In this document: positions 42,711 through 50,350 of the stretch, in pieces
How positions within the stretch are numbered: position 1 is the stretch's first letter
Layout of the letters: the number at the start of each line of letters is the position of its first letter
Assembly: GCA_019359545.1 (NCBI GenBank)
Contig: JAHHHB010000044.1
Span: 1-50,350, forward strand
Reading direction: 5' to 3'
Length of the DNA stretch: 50,350 bases
Source of the DNA: Desmonostoc geniculatum HA4340-LM1
Lineage (GTDB): Bacteria > Cyanobacteriota > Cyanobacteriia > Cyanobacteriales > Nostocaceae
The notes under the pieces: generated by a model
What the model was told of the DNA's origin: nothing
The model's input: the letters and a program-made list of their open reading frames with translations, nothing else
Databases searched by the model: none
Translations under genes and position numbers: made by a program

Positions 42711-43049
42711 TTAACCTTTTGGTGTCCACACTATTCGAGAACCTTGTCCCCAAAATCCATCAAATTTTGTCACATTCACATCGCCTAAAATCTGCGTTTG
42801 GCAAGCTAAACGCAGGTTTGTTGTAGGAGAATGGGGAGGAAGCGAACGCCGTGTGCGATCGCGCCAATTCGCTACCGATACTTCGCCCTCTACCTTAACC
42901 GCGCAAGTACCACAACTGCCAATACCTCGACAGTTTATTACCTTAGCACCGTCATTGTAGAGGTCAATACCATTTTGCAGCAAAATTGTGCGGAGATTGC
43001 TTCCTTGCTCACACTCAATTGTTTTACCTTGAGCTAGTACCTTAGGCAT
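42711..43049 (-). CDS. [2Fe-2S] ferredoxin, divergent type
   Basis: A 112-residue ferredoxin. Cluster ligands are Cys40, Cys46 and Cys49 (NCRGIGSCGTCAV) and Cys83 (RLACQT). The first spacing is CX5C rather than CX4C as in PetF, seen in some cyanobacterial minor ferredoxins. The C-terminal extension (TKFDGFWGQGSRIVW) is also unlike PetF. The redox partner is unknown. Position upstream of a small membrane protein and ThiO-ThiG may indicate a role there, but this is only inferred. It is divergent from cimA, with 76 bp between starts. Confidence 0.88.
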   Translation of the reverse strand: MPKVLAQGKTIECEQGSNLRTILLQNGIDLYNDGAKVINCRGIGSCGTCAVKVEGEVSVANWRDRTRRSLPPHSPTTNLRLACQTQILGDVNVTKFDGFWGQGSRIVWTPKG

Positions 43050-43125
43050 TTTTTAAATTGCCAAACTGGCTTTTTGTTGTATATTGACATATCGCCTCGA
43101 AAGTTGTCTCGTCGGTCCGAGTTTT

Positions 43126-44787
43126 ATGACCACAATTTCTTCACCTCAACTTTGGCTCTATGACACTACACTACGGGATGGCACTCAGCGCGAGGGGCTA
43201 TCTGTATCGATAGAAGATAAGTTACGCATTGCCAGAAGACTCGATCAACTGGGAATCCCCTTTATTGAAGGCGGTTGGCCTGGTGCCAATCCCAAGGATG
43301 TACAATTTTTCTGGCAACTCCAAGAAGATCCGCTCAAACATTCAGAAGTTGTTGCTTTTTGTTCGACTCGACGCCCCAACACAATTGCGGCAGAAGAACC
43401 GATGCTACAAGCGATTTTAGCTGCGGGAACTCGCTGGGTGACGATTTTTGGCAAGTCTTGGGATTTACATGTCACAACCGGACTCAAGACGACATTGGAA
43501 GAAAATTTAGCAATGATTCGTGACACTATTGAGTACCTCCGTTCTCAAGGGCGTCGCGTGATCTACGATGCCGAACATTGGTTTGATGGCTATAAGCACA
43601 ATCGAGATTATGCTTTACAGACATTAGAGGCAGCGATCGCATCTGGTGCTGAGTGGCTAGTCCTGTGTGATACCAATGGCGGCACTTTACCCCACGAAAT
43701 TAGCCAAATTGTCCAAGATGTCATTAGTCATTTGTCATTAGTCATTAGTCAAGAAACAATAACAAATGACAAAGGACAAAGGACAATTCCCCAAATTGGA
43801 ATTCACACTCATAACGATTCGGAAATGGCGGTTGCTAACGCAATAGCCGCCGTTATGGCAGGGGCAAAGATGGTACAAGGCACAATTAACGGTTACGGTG
43901 AACGTTGCGGCAATGCTAACCTCTGTTCGTTAATTCCCAATTTACAACTTAAACTCGGTTACAGTTGTATCTCAGAAGACCAGCTAACACAACTTACAGA
44001 AGCGAGTCGTTTTGTGAGTGAGGTGGTTAATCTTGCTCCTGATGAACATGCGCCCTTTGTAGGACGTTCGGCTTTTGCACACAAAGGTGGTATTCATGTA
44101 TCCGCTGTGGAACGTAATCCGCTGACTTACGAACACATGCAACCGGAACAAGTGGGGAATCGTCGCCGCATCGTCATTTCGGAACAGTCGGGACTGAGCA
44201 ATGTTTTAGCCAAAGCCCGCAGTTTTGGCATTGAATTGGATCAATTAAAGGCAGAGGCTAAGCAAATTCTCCAGCGCCTCAAAGATTTGGAGAGTGAAGG
44301 ATTTCAATTTGAAGCCGCAGAAGCCAGTTTTGCACTGTTGATGCATGAAGCTTTGGGAGGACGGCAAAAGTTTTTTGAAGTCAAAGGTTTTCAAGTCCAC
44401 TGTGATTTGATTGAGGGAAAAGAAGCTAGTAACGCTTTAGCCACAATCAAAGTCGCTGTTGAGGGTAAAAATATTCTAGAGGCGGCGGAAGGTAACGGCC
44501 CAGTTGCAGCTTTGGATGCAGCTTTACGCAAGGCTTTGGTGAACTTTTATCCCCAAATTGCAACTTTTGATTTGACGGATTACAAGGTGCGGATTCTCAA
44601 CGGACATACGGGCACTGCGGCGAAAACCCGTGTGTTGGTAGAATCGGGCAATGGTCATCAACGCTGGACAACGGTAGGTGTTTCTACCAACATTTTGGAA
44701 GCTTCCTATCAAGCGGTGGTAGAGGGCTTGGAATATGGTTTATTGTTGCACTCCCAAGCTGAAGCAGCCGTGAAAGCTTCTAGTTGA
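43126..44787 (+). CDS. cimA: Citramalate synthase
   Basis: A 553-residue enzyme of the HMGL-like/LeuA family. The N-terminal TIM barrel has LYDTTLRDGTQREG, the metal-binding IHTHND and NGYGERCGNANL. A LeuA-type dimer domain lies at ~430-550. It condenses pyruvate and acetyl-CoA to citramalate, starting a threonine-independent isoleucine route in cyanobacteria. Residues ~199-219 (ISHLSLVISQETITNDKGQR) are a repeat-derived insert just before the metal-binding histidines. The start at MTTISSPQLWLYD is chosen over the more upstream ATG (43084) by comparison with the family. Confidence 0.92.
   Translation: MTTISSPQLWLYDTTLRDGTQREGLSVSIEDKLRIARRLDQLGIPFIEGGWPGANPKDVQFFWQLQEDPLKHSEVVAFCSTRRPNTIAAEEPMLQAILAAGTRWVTIFGKSWDLHVTTGLKTTLEENLAMIRDTIEYLRSQGRRVIYDAEHWFDGYKHNRDYALQTLEAAIASGAEWLVLCDTNGGTLPHEISQIVQDVISHLSLVISQETITNDKGQRTIPQIGIHTHNDSEMAVANAIAAVMAGAKMVQGTINGYGERCGNANLCSLIPNLQLKLGYSCISEDQLTQLTEASRFVSEVVNLAPDEHAPFVGRSAFAHKGGIHVSAVERNPLTYEHMQPEQVGNRRRIVISEQSGLSNVLAKARSFGIELDQLKAEAKQILQRLKDLESEGFQFEAAEASFALLMHEALGGRQKFFEVKGFQVHCDLIEGKEASNALATIKVAVEGKNILEAAEGNGPVAALDAALRKALVNFYPQIATFDLTDYKVRILNGHTGTAAKTRVLVESGNGHQRWTTVGVSTNILEASYQAVVEGLEYGLLLHSQAEAAVKASS
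43720..43782. repeat. GTCATTTGTC repeat inserted in frame in cimA
   Basis: GTCATTAGTCATTTGTCATT is mirrored by AACAAATGACAAAGGACAAA within 63 bp. It encodes ~21 residues between IVQDV and the conserved IGIHTHND. It is the same family as in the histidine kinase gene. Confidence 0.75.
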
Positions 44788-44870
44788 CAAAAGCCACTAT
44801 ATAATGTATTTGTTTTGGATGAGAAAAAGAAGCGATCGCCAACATTCACGTACAGACCAGAAAAGCTAGA

Positions 44871-44904
44871 CAAAAAAGACTTTTGGTGACAACCAGAAGT
44901 CTTT
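44871..44904. terminator. Hairpin terminator between cimA and the small downstream gene
   Basis: AAAGACTTTTGGT pairs with ACCAGAAGTCTTT around GACA. The minus strand carries a T run (TTTTTTG) immediately after it. It could end transcription from the minus-strand gene at 45244 and help end cimA. The stretch 44905-45243 holds a GGAGACGTTGCAA repeat copy (45027-45053) and nothing else recognised. Confidence 0.6.
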
Positions 44905-45243
44905 CCTCTTAAGAAAATTTAAAAGCGTTGTAGAATTCCTTAGCAACATCAAAGGTTGATATGGTTAATTTGGCGTTGCTGATTTCATGTATGAAAACGA
45001 TTGTGCATGATATCAAAATCCTTGTGGAGACGTTGCAATTGCTAGTCTCTACATCTGGATTCGTACCACAATTCAGCAACGCCGTTAATTTAGTTGTTTG
45101 TCAGCCGTGAATCCAAAATTATCAGCAAATCCAGACAGATAATAATTCTCATGAAACAGCCAAAATGCGTAGGCGCACCCCAACCCAAGCATCGCCAATA
45201 TTCCAATATTTATTTAGATGCTCAATCGCCGATCGCTTTGATT

Positions 45244-45477
45244 CTAAGAGAACTTTTCCCAAGATTGGGCAACTAATTGGCTCAACCAGCGACGTTGTTG
45301 CTGATCCAACAATGGATCTTCCGCTAGCAACTGAGCAGTTAATTCTTCCAAAGATTGACCCTGAGCGCGGACAATCTTAATAACTCCAGCGATCGCACTG
45401 GCAACTAGTTCTTCATCAATCGGCTGTTGTCGGAGAGCTACAATTTCCTGGGGGCTGTCTGGAATGGGATAATTCAT
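45244..45477 (-). CDS. Small protein of unknown function
   Basis: A 77-residue acidic protein with helical periodicity (EIVALRQQPIDEELVASAIA, then LEELTAQLLAEDPLLDQQQR). The balanced amino-acid use suggests a real gene, and I believe similar short proteins exist in cyanobacteria, but no family is named. There are no membrane segments. It is divergent from the CruA/CruP-like gene, with ~160 bp between the starts. Confidence 0.6.
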   Translation of the reverse strand: MNYPIPDSPQEIVALRQQPIDEELVASAIAGVIKIVRAQGQSLEELTAQLLAEDPLLDQQQRRWLSQLVAQSWEKFS

Positions 45478-45637
45478 GGCGTGGGTTTACAGTTTTACAA
45501 AATGAACAATAAATTTGACAAAATCTTAAAATTTCTTCACTGAATCTTTACGTAACTAATAGGGCGGAGTTTACCTTATTTTGCGCCTTGATAAAATCTG
45601 TCTTTGTGAATAGATTCATCGGAGATGTCAGGAAAAG

Positions 45638-47800
45638 ATGAAAGAAATCCTTTATTTAGAAGTTCCAACTGCGGATATCGCTGCTGTGCGTAACTGGTTG
45701 CAAACAGATTTTCAACCGGCATATGGGGAAAAAGTGCTAACTCCCGAAGGCTTCCGTCTCAAAATCACCACCGCTACTACAACCACTGGCGCTGCAATTT
45801 CCGAAAACTTGCCTGGAGAACTTTCTGTATTTATTTGGTCGGTGCAACGAACTACCTATCTGAAAGTATTTCGTTGGGCAGAACAACCCTTTCCCAACGA
45901 GAAAGAAATCCTGCAACACCTAACCAAAGAAATCAGAAGTCGTTTTCCGCATCATTATCCAGAACCGCCAGCCATTGATTTATCCGAGCAATCGATTTTT
46001 GCGGCCCTAGCCCCTCACTACCCGCTCACCGTCAAGTATTTTCAGAAAATGCCCAACGGAGAATATGACCTCAAACGTGCCTACTGGTGGGAACAGCGAT
46101 GGCGCCAAGGGGTACGGAATCCGCAGCAGCCCCGACAGGTGGTGTTTTCGCAGAGGAGCAGGGGAGCAGAGGAGCAGGGGAGCAGGGGAGAAGTTGCAGA
46201 AAGTCTTTCCCCTCTGCCCCTCTGCCCCTCTGCCCCTCTGCCTCTTGTGTCCCATGCCCAATACGACATCATCTACATCGGCGGCGCACTAGGCGTCATC
46301 CATGCAGCAGTGATGGCAAAACTTGGATATAAAGTCTTGCTGCTGGAACGAATGCCCTTTGGGCGGATGAACCGAGAATGGAATATTTCCCGCGACGAGA
46401 TTCAAAGCTTACTTAACCTGGGTTTAATCACCCCCGCAGAGTTAGAAACCATCATTGCCAGAGAATACAAAGATGGATTCAATAAGTTTTTTGATGCTAA
46501 TAATCCCAGGAAACTGCGATCGCCTGTATTGCACACACCCACAGTGCTAAATTTAGGCTTAGATTCCGAAAAGTTGCTGCAACTATGTGGGCAAAAGTTG
46601 CAAGCGGCAGGTGGAGAAATTTGGGATGAAACAGAGTTTATCCGTGCAGATATAAATGAATCACAAGTTGCGATAAAAGTCAAGCATTTACCCAGTGAAA
46701 TTGAAAAACAAGTCACTGGCAGACTACTAGTAGATGCGATGGGAACAGCCTCCCCCATTGCTTGGCAATTAAATAGCGATCGTGCCTTTGACAGCGTGTG
46801 TCCGACGGTAGGAGCGGCAATTGAGAGAGGATTTGAACCGGGGGTATGGGATTCGGAATTGGGAGACGTTCTTTACAGTCACGGGGATATTTCGCGGGGA
46901 AGACAGTTGATTTGGGAATTATTTCCCGCAGCCGGTGAAGAACTGACGATTTATTTATTTCATTACCATGAAGTCAATGCTGAAAATCCTGGTTCCTTGC
47001 TGGAAATGTACGAGGACTTTTTCACAATATTGCCAGAGTATCGCAGATGCGATGTGGACAAATTGGTGTGGAAAAAGCCGACATTTGGCTATATTCCGGG
47101 GCATTTTAGTGTTGGGAGTAGCGATCGCACAGTTGCCTTCGATCGCTTGATTGCCATCGGTGATGCCGCATCACTCCAGTCTCCCTTGATTTTCACCGGT
47201 TTTGGTTCTCTAGTTCGTAACTTAGAGCGCTTAACAAAGCTATTGGATACCGCCCTCAAGCATGACTTATTGAGTTTCCAACACTTAAACCAAATTCGCG
47301 CCTACCAAAGTAACGTTTCAGTGACTTGGCTATTTTCCAAAGGCATGATGGTACCCACAGGCAAATTTTTACCACCCCAGCGGGTTAATTCGATGCTCAA
47401 CACCTTTTTTGGGCTGTTAGCAGACGAACCTCCAGAGGTGGCAGATAATTTCATCAAAGACAGATGTGATTGGTTAACCTTTAACCGCTTAGCACTCAAA
47501 GCAGCAAAGAAAAATCCAGCCTTGCTTTTATGGATTTGGGAACTTGCTGGACCTAAGGATTTAGTGCGATGGCTTGGCAGTTATTTTAGCTTTTCTCGTC
47601 ATGCCCTGATTAGCGCTTTACTGAGTCCGTGGTTCCCACAGTTTTTGAGCCGGATAGGTTCTTGGCTAGAACCCCGAAATCCGGCATTATGGTTGCGGCT
47701 GCTAGCGATTAATTACGCGATCGCCACAGGCAAACCGCGATCGGCTACTCAGGTAGCAAAAACTAGCCCAAAAGCCGTAATTCAGAAATTTAGTCATTAG
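45638..47800 (+). CDS. FAD-dependent oxidoreductase of the lycopene cyclase CruA/CruP family
   Basis: A 720-residue protein. The N-terminal ~165 residues form a cyanobacterial domain of unknown function. The flavin-binding part starts with YDIIYIGGALGVIHAAVMAK (~209) and VLLLERMPFGRMNREWNISR, whose REWNISR matches the CruA/CruP signature. IAIGDAASLQSPLIFTGFG is the second FAD motif. CruA cyclises lycopene; CruP may limit carotenoid epoxide. I cannot tell which this is. Residues ~171-204 (SQRSRGAEEQ ... CPSAPLPL) are a repeat-derived insert just before the FAD domain. Confidence 0.85.
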   Translation: MKEILYLEVPTADIAAVRNWLQTDFQPAYGEKVLTPEGFRLKITTATTTTGAAISENLPGELSVFIWSVQRTTYLKVFRWAEQPFPNEKEILQHLTKEIRSRFPHHYPEPPAIDLSEQSIFAALAPHYPLTVKYFQKMPNGEYDLKRAYWWEQRWRQGVRNPQQPRQVVFSQRSRGAEEQGSRGEVAESLSPLPLCPSAPLPLVSHAQYDIIYIGGALGVIHAAVMAKLGYKVLLLERMPFGRMNREWNISRDEIQSLLNLGLITPAELETIIAREYKDGFNKFFDANNPRKLRSPVLHTPTVLNLGLDSEKLLQLCGQKLQAAGGEIWDETEFIRADINESQVAIKVKHLPSEIEKQVTGRLLVDAMGTASPIAWQLNSDRAFDSVCPTVGAAIERGFEPGVWDSELGDVLYSHGDISRGRQLIWELFPAAGEELTIYLFHYHEVNAENPGSLLEMYEDFFTILPEYRRCDVDKLVWKKPTFGYIPGHFSVGSSDRTVAFDRLIAIGDAASLQSPLIFTGFGSLVRNLERLTKLLDTALKHDLLSFQHLNQIRAYQSNVSVTWLFSKGMMVPTGKFLPPQRVNSMLNTFFGLLADEPPEVADNFIKDRCDWLTFNRLALKAAKKNPALLLWIWELAGPKDLVRWLGSYFSFSRHALISALLSPWFPQFLSRIGSWLEPRNPALWLRLLAINYAIATGKPRSATQVAKTSPKAVIQKFSH
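46148..46249. repeat. GGGGAGCAG / CCCCTCTGCC repeat inserted in frame
   Basis: Iterated GAGGAGCAGGGGAGCAGAGG faces iterated CCCCTCTGCCCCTCTGCCCC. It encodes residues ~171-204 at the junction of the N-terminal and FAD domains of the CruA/CruP-like protein. Confidence 0.85.
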
Positions 47801-47809
47801 TTATAGGGC

Positions 47810-47992
47810 ACGGGGCATGGGGCATGGGGCATGGGGCATTGGAAGAGGCAGAGGGGCAGAGGGGCAGAGGGGCAGAGGGGATTGAACTTGGCACATTGAA
47901 CTCTCCTCTGCTCCCCTGCTCCCCTGCTCCCCTGCCCCCCCTGCCTCCCCTGCCTCCCCTGCTCCCTCATCCCCCTCATCTCCCCACTCCTA
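47810..47992. repeat. GGGGCATG / GGGGCAGA / CCCCTGCT compound repeat
   Basis: CACGGGGCATGGGGCATGGG is followed by GGCAGAGGGGCAGAGG units and then CCCTGCTCCCCTGCTCCCCT units. It fills the convergent gap between the CruA/CruP-like gene and the coiled-coil gene and is probably a bidirectional transcript end. Confidence 0.8.
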
Positions 47993-47993
47993 A

Positions 47994-49478
47994 CTATTTC
48001 TCCTTGGGGCGAAAATTCGGCAGTTCCACAGATGCCAATGACTTGCGCCCTTTAGGTGGGCGCTGGGGATAAACTACAGGTGAGGGTGAATTGGCATCGT
48101 TGGCGTTATCACCTGATGACTCTGGAGACGATTCCAACTGTGTCAATTGTGGAACTTCTGACCAGTAGTCTTCGGCTTCTTCAACAAATATCTGAGTACC
48201 AGATGAAGCGGAGGTAGTTGTAGGCGGGTTGATTTCTGCCTCTAACTGCTCCTGTTGTGGATTTTCTACTTCTTCATCATCTTCTAGAATTGTTGCCAAA
48301 GTTTCCCAGACGGGCGCATCACCCGCATTACTATCCACATCTGTTTTCGCCGCAGGGGGTGGTGATGTAGATCCAGGTTGGGAGGTGAAAAACATTTGGA
48401 TGAGACTATCTAATTGCCGATCTAAGTTTGCTGACTCCGGAGGTGAAACAGTTTCTGTTGTTTCTGGGGAATTATCAATTTCGGGAGAAGAAGCCGGTTG
48501 CGCTGGTTTTGGCGTGTCTTCTTTAACTGACCAGTTCCAGGAAGATGAGGAAGTCGGAGTTGGTTGATTTCTTTGGAATGGCAGTGGTGGTGACGGTTCT
48601 CCCCAAGAAGTATTTGAATTATCACTCAAGGATTCTGGTTCTGCTGACCAAGGTTTAATTGGCTGTGCATTAGGAAACAAAGACCGAGCTTTTCGAGAAA
48701 ATCTTCCTTGTGAAGAGGTGATGTCTTTAGGATGTTTTGCAGTATCGTCTAAGGAATCATAGCCCGGAACAGGTGTGTCTAAACATTTCTCCAGAGCCGC
48801 CTTAAATTGCAGCGTCTGGCGTTGTTGGCGCATAAGTCTAGTGCGTAACTCGCGGCAAGCGTTTTCTGATTGCAATAACTTCTGAGACTGTTCGTTGTTA
48901 TTGGTGTGTAGCAACGTACATTCCCGTTCTAGCTGGGCAAGGCGTTGTTGACTAATTTGTAGCTGTGCTTTATGAGTTTCAATAAAAACTTCCTGGCGTT
49001 GAACAGTTTGTACAGCAGTTTCTAATTCTTGAAATAGCGACTTGATCTGTTCTTGAGCAGCAGCTAATTCCTGAGTTTGTTGGTTGAGCATGGACTCACT
49101 AACGCTAGAACGCGTTTTCTGCCACTGCAAAACCTTTTCAGACTCGGTTAGGTTGTCTTTTAGCTGCTCTACTTGTTGATATAAGTTATTGTTAGCTGCA
49201 CGTAATTCTTCGTTCAATGCCAGCAGCTTCTGAAATTCCGAGTCAATAAGTGCTTGTTTGCTGCTGTTAGGCTCTGCAACCCAGTCCTGCTGGGTAGTAT
49301 CTTCCGAAAATTGTGTATCATCAGCTGGCATGAGCAGTGGCAATTTGGAAATTGCCATATTGTCATTAGGCATAACTGAGTAAAAGGGACAATTCGCCTG
49401 CTTTGATTGTGGCGAATTAGCAGAATTTAGGGATTCCATCACAGCCCCCTTATTTGAGGTGTCAGCTTCATTCATCAC
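47994..49478 (-). CDS. Coiled-coil protein with Pro/Ser-rich tail
   Basis: A 494-residue protein with no enzymatic motif. Residues ~80-235 are a long coiled coil (LLALNEELRAANNNLYQQVE, LAQLERECTLLHTNN, LRTRLMRQQRQTLQFKAALE). The C-terminal half is Pro/Ser/Glu-rich and probably disordered, with a basic end (PQRPPKGRKSLASVELP). No signal peptide or membrane segment is visible. A structural or scaffolding role is likely. The family appears cyanobacterial. ATG 49478 and the next ATG in MMNEAD are both possible. Confidence 0.82.
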   Translation of the reverse strand: MMNEADTSNKGAVMESLNSANSPQSKQANCPFYSVMPNDNMAISKLPLLMPADDTQFSEDTTQQDWVAEPNSSKQALIDSEFQKLLALNEELRAANNNLYQQVEQLKDNLTESEKVLQWQKTRSSVSESMLNQQTQELAAAQEQIKSLFQELETAVQTVQRQEVFIETHKAQLQISQQRLAQLERECTLLHTNNNEQSQKLLQSENACRELRTRLMRQQRQTLQFKAALEKCLDTPVPGYDSLDDTAKHPKDITSSQGRFSRKARSLFPNAQPIKPWSAEPESLSDNSNTSWGEPSPPLPFQRNQPTPTSSSSWNWSVKEDTPKPAQPASSPEIDNSPETTETVSPPESANLDRQLDSLIQMFFTSQPGSTSPPPAAKTDVDSNAGDAPVWETLATILEDDEEVENPQQEQLEAEINPPTTTSASSGTQIFVEEAEDYWSEVPQLTQLESSPESSGDNANDANSPSPVVYPQRPPKGRKSLASVELPNFRPKEK

Positions 49479-49875
49479 TCTTGACCCACTCGCTTAAAAA
49501 TATTCAGCACTGCTGGTGTTAGCATTGCCAATTAACTATGTCCGATCAGGGTTTGCTCTAGAAGCTAAGTTTAACTCTCTCTAAGCACGAGTAATTAGTC
49601 ATCAATCGGTATTACCCATTTTGTATCTAGACTGATGCCGTTATAACACTATGAGGCTCTTTCCCGTCAAGGAGAATAGAGGTTGGGGAAGTGGGGAACA
49701 TGAGCCAGAGAGGGGAAACCTCATACTTAAAAAGTAAATTATTGTATTGCTTGATTTAGTTTTTCGTCCAGAAAAACTGCGAATGAGTACATTATAATAT
49801 TTTTAATAACATCTATCTTAAGATATACTTTAAAATCTGTTTCAGATCGCATTTTTTTGTTGATTTATTTTTTAC
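49479..49875. other. Spacer upstream of the coiled-coil gene
   Basis: About 400 bp of AT-rich sequence without a convincing frame on either strand. It must contain the promoter of the coiled-coil gene, which I cannot place. Confidence 0.5.
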
Positions 49876-50069
49876 TTACAGCAGTTTTGATCTATTTGAA
49901 CCACATTTGTTGTAACGGTACAGCATTGCTGTGCCCCTACCTTGTGGTCTATTTACCTGAACAGGACTTACGCAAACAATAGCCCAAACCCTGATTTTAC
50001 GGTAGGGGCAATTCATGAATTGCCCCTACGGCGTGTAGTTTTGCGTAAGTCCTACTGAAAATAGCTGTA
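49876..50069. mobile_element. TACAGC-ended MITE interrupted by another MITE
   Basis: The outer element begins TACAGCAGTTTTGATC and ends GAAAATAGCTGTA. Its left inner part (GGTACAGCATTGCTGTGCCC) and ATTTACCTGAA match the element at 16264-16353. The inner element 49963-50053 interrupts it, with CTGAA on both sides. Confidence 0.75.
49963..50053. mobile_element. AGGACTTACGCA-ended MITE inserted in another MITE
   Basis: Ends AGGACTTACGCA ... TGCGTAAGTCCT are perfect and match the element at 6079-6170. The interior is a GTAGGGGCAATTCATGAATT palindrome. The short CTGAA flank on both sides may be the target duplication. Confidence 0.8.
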
Positions 50070-50232
50070 AAATTCATGTCTGTATAAACATCTACTATTC
50101 AATAGTAATTTTTTTATCCTCAGCGATCGCTATTTGATGCCAGTAAACAACTAACGAGCTTTTATGAAAACTGTTATGTTATGGAATTTTGACAAAACCG
50201 AATAAATATTGAATATCCTCATATTATGAACT

Positions 50233-50283
50233 ACCCATAGTTGGCTTCGCCTGAACTATGGGTTTCTACATCCCATAGTTCGT
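50233..50283. repeat. CCCATAGTT hairpin repeat
   Basis: ACCCATAGTTGGC pairs with GAACTATGGGT, and a third copy CCCATAGTTC follows. No gene is seen in 50070-50350; the feature there may continue beyond the window. Confidence 0.6.
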
Positions 50284-50350
50284 TACTAGTAGAAGCTTCT
50301 ATAGATTTTTGACGCTTCTTAGCCCCCAGTTGCCGCATCGATCCAGCTTG

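Overview
The window comes from a cyanobacterial chromosome, most likely a filamentous Nostocales relative (Nostoc, Calothrix, Tolypothrix or Scytonema type). The reasons are the many GCGATCGC (HIP1) octamers and the gene content: Psb34, plant-type [2Fe-2S] ferredoxin, cyanobacterial biliverdin reductase, a ThiO-ThiG fusion, a CruA/CruP-type flavoprotein, DUF1400 and DUF1350 hydrolases and Uma2. The intergenic spaces are packed with short palindromic repeats and MITE-like elements. I saw no rRNA, tRNA, CRISPR array or complete transposase gene. Genus and species cannot be fixed from this sequence alone.

Layout. 1-2.4 kb: a gene 3' end, tRNA thiolase MnmA (minus) and a secreted SPOR-like protein. 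2.6-2.9 kb: a composite MITE. 3.0-4.7 kb: bifunctional NAD(P)HX repair enzyme. 4.9-8.3 kb: three paralogous PRC-barrel/DUF2382 stress-type proteins separated by MITEs. 8.4-12 kb: a decayed MFS gene, a Kir-type potassium channel and a secreted DUF1400 hydrolase. 12-13.1 kb: a gene-poor AT-rich spacer. 13.1-16.1 kb: SDR dehydrogenase, dual-specificity phosphatase and GH57-type protein. 16.6-17.7 kb: Uma2 nuclease-fold protein plus two small proteins. 18.0-20.5 kb: LemA and an M48 protease. 20.7-22.6 kb: a two-TM unknown and a DUF1350 protein. 22.9-26.8 kb: a signalling block (response regulator-PP2C phosphatase, STAS protein, PAS histidine kinase). 27-31 kb: a second copy of the composite MITE, an HTH protein with a GrpE-like tail, Dps, sulfiredoxin and a SpoIID-like protein. 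31-34 kb: a MITE, a probable IS200/605-type end scar, ferredoxin, biliverdin reductase and methionine aminopeptidase. 34-39.9 kb: PD-(D/E)XK protein, pentapeptide-repeat membrane protein, methyltransferase with a repeat-eroded 5' end, TPR protein and Psb34 (56 aa). 40.1-44.8 kb: ThiO-ThiG, a small membrane-anchored protein, a second ferredoxin and citramalate synthase. 45.2-49.5 kb: a small conserved-looking protein, a CruA/CruP-like flavoprotein and a coiled-coil protein. 49.5-50.35 kb: nested MITEs.

How the genes fit together. Most of this is chromosomal housekeeping. Three local themes stand out: redox and iron protection (Dps, sulfiredoxin, ferredoxins, NAD(P)HX repair); a probable partner-switching signalling block; and photosynthesis or pigment support (Psb34, biliverdin reductase, CruA/CruP-like protein).

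The most unusual signal is the behaviour of the repeats. Several unrelated palindromic repeat families lie in frame inside conserved enzymes (NAD(P)HX repair enzyme, ThiO-ThiG at two places, the CruA/CruP-like protein, citramalate synthase, the histidine kinase and a small RHH-like protein), adding about 9-55 residues without breaking the reading frame. Two copies of a ~315 bp composite MITE carry the same ~195 bp core in opposite orientation inside arms that keep their orientation. Another MITE sits inside a second MITE near the right edge.
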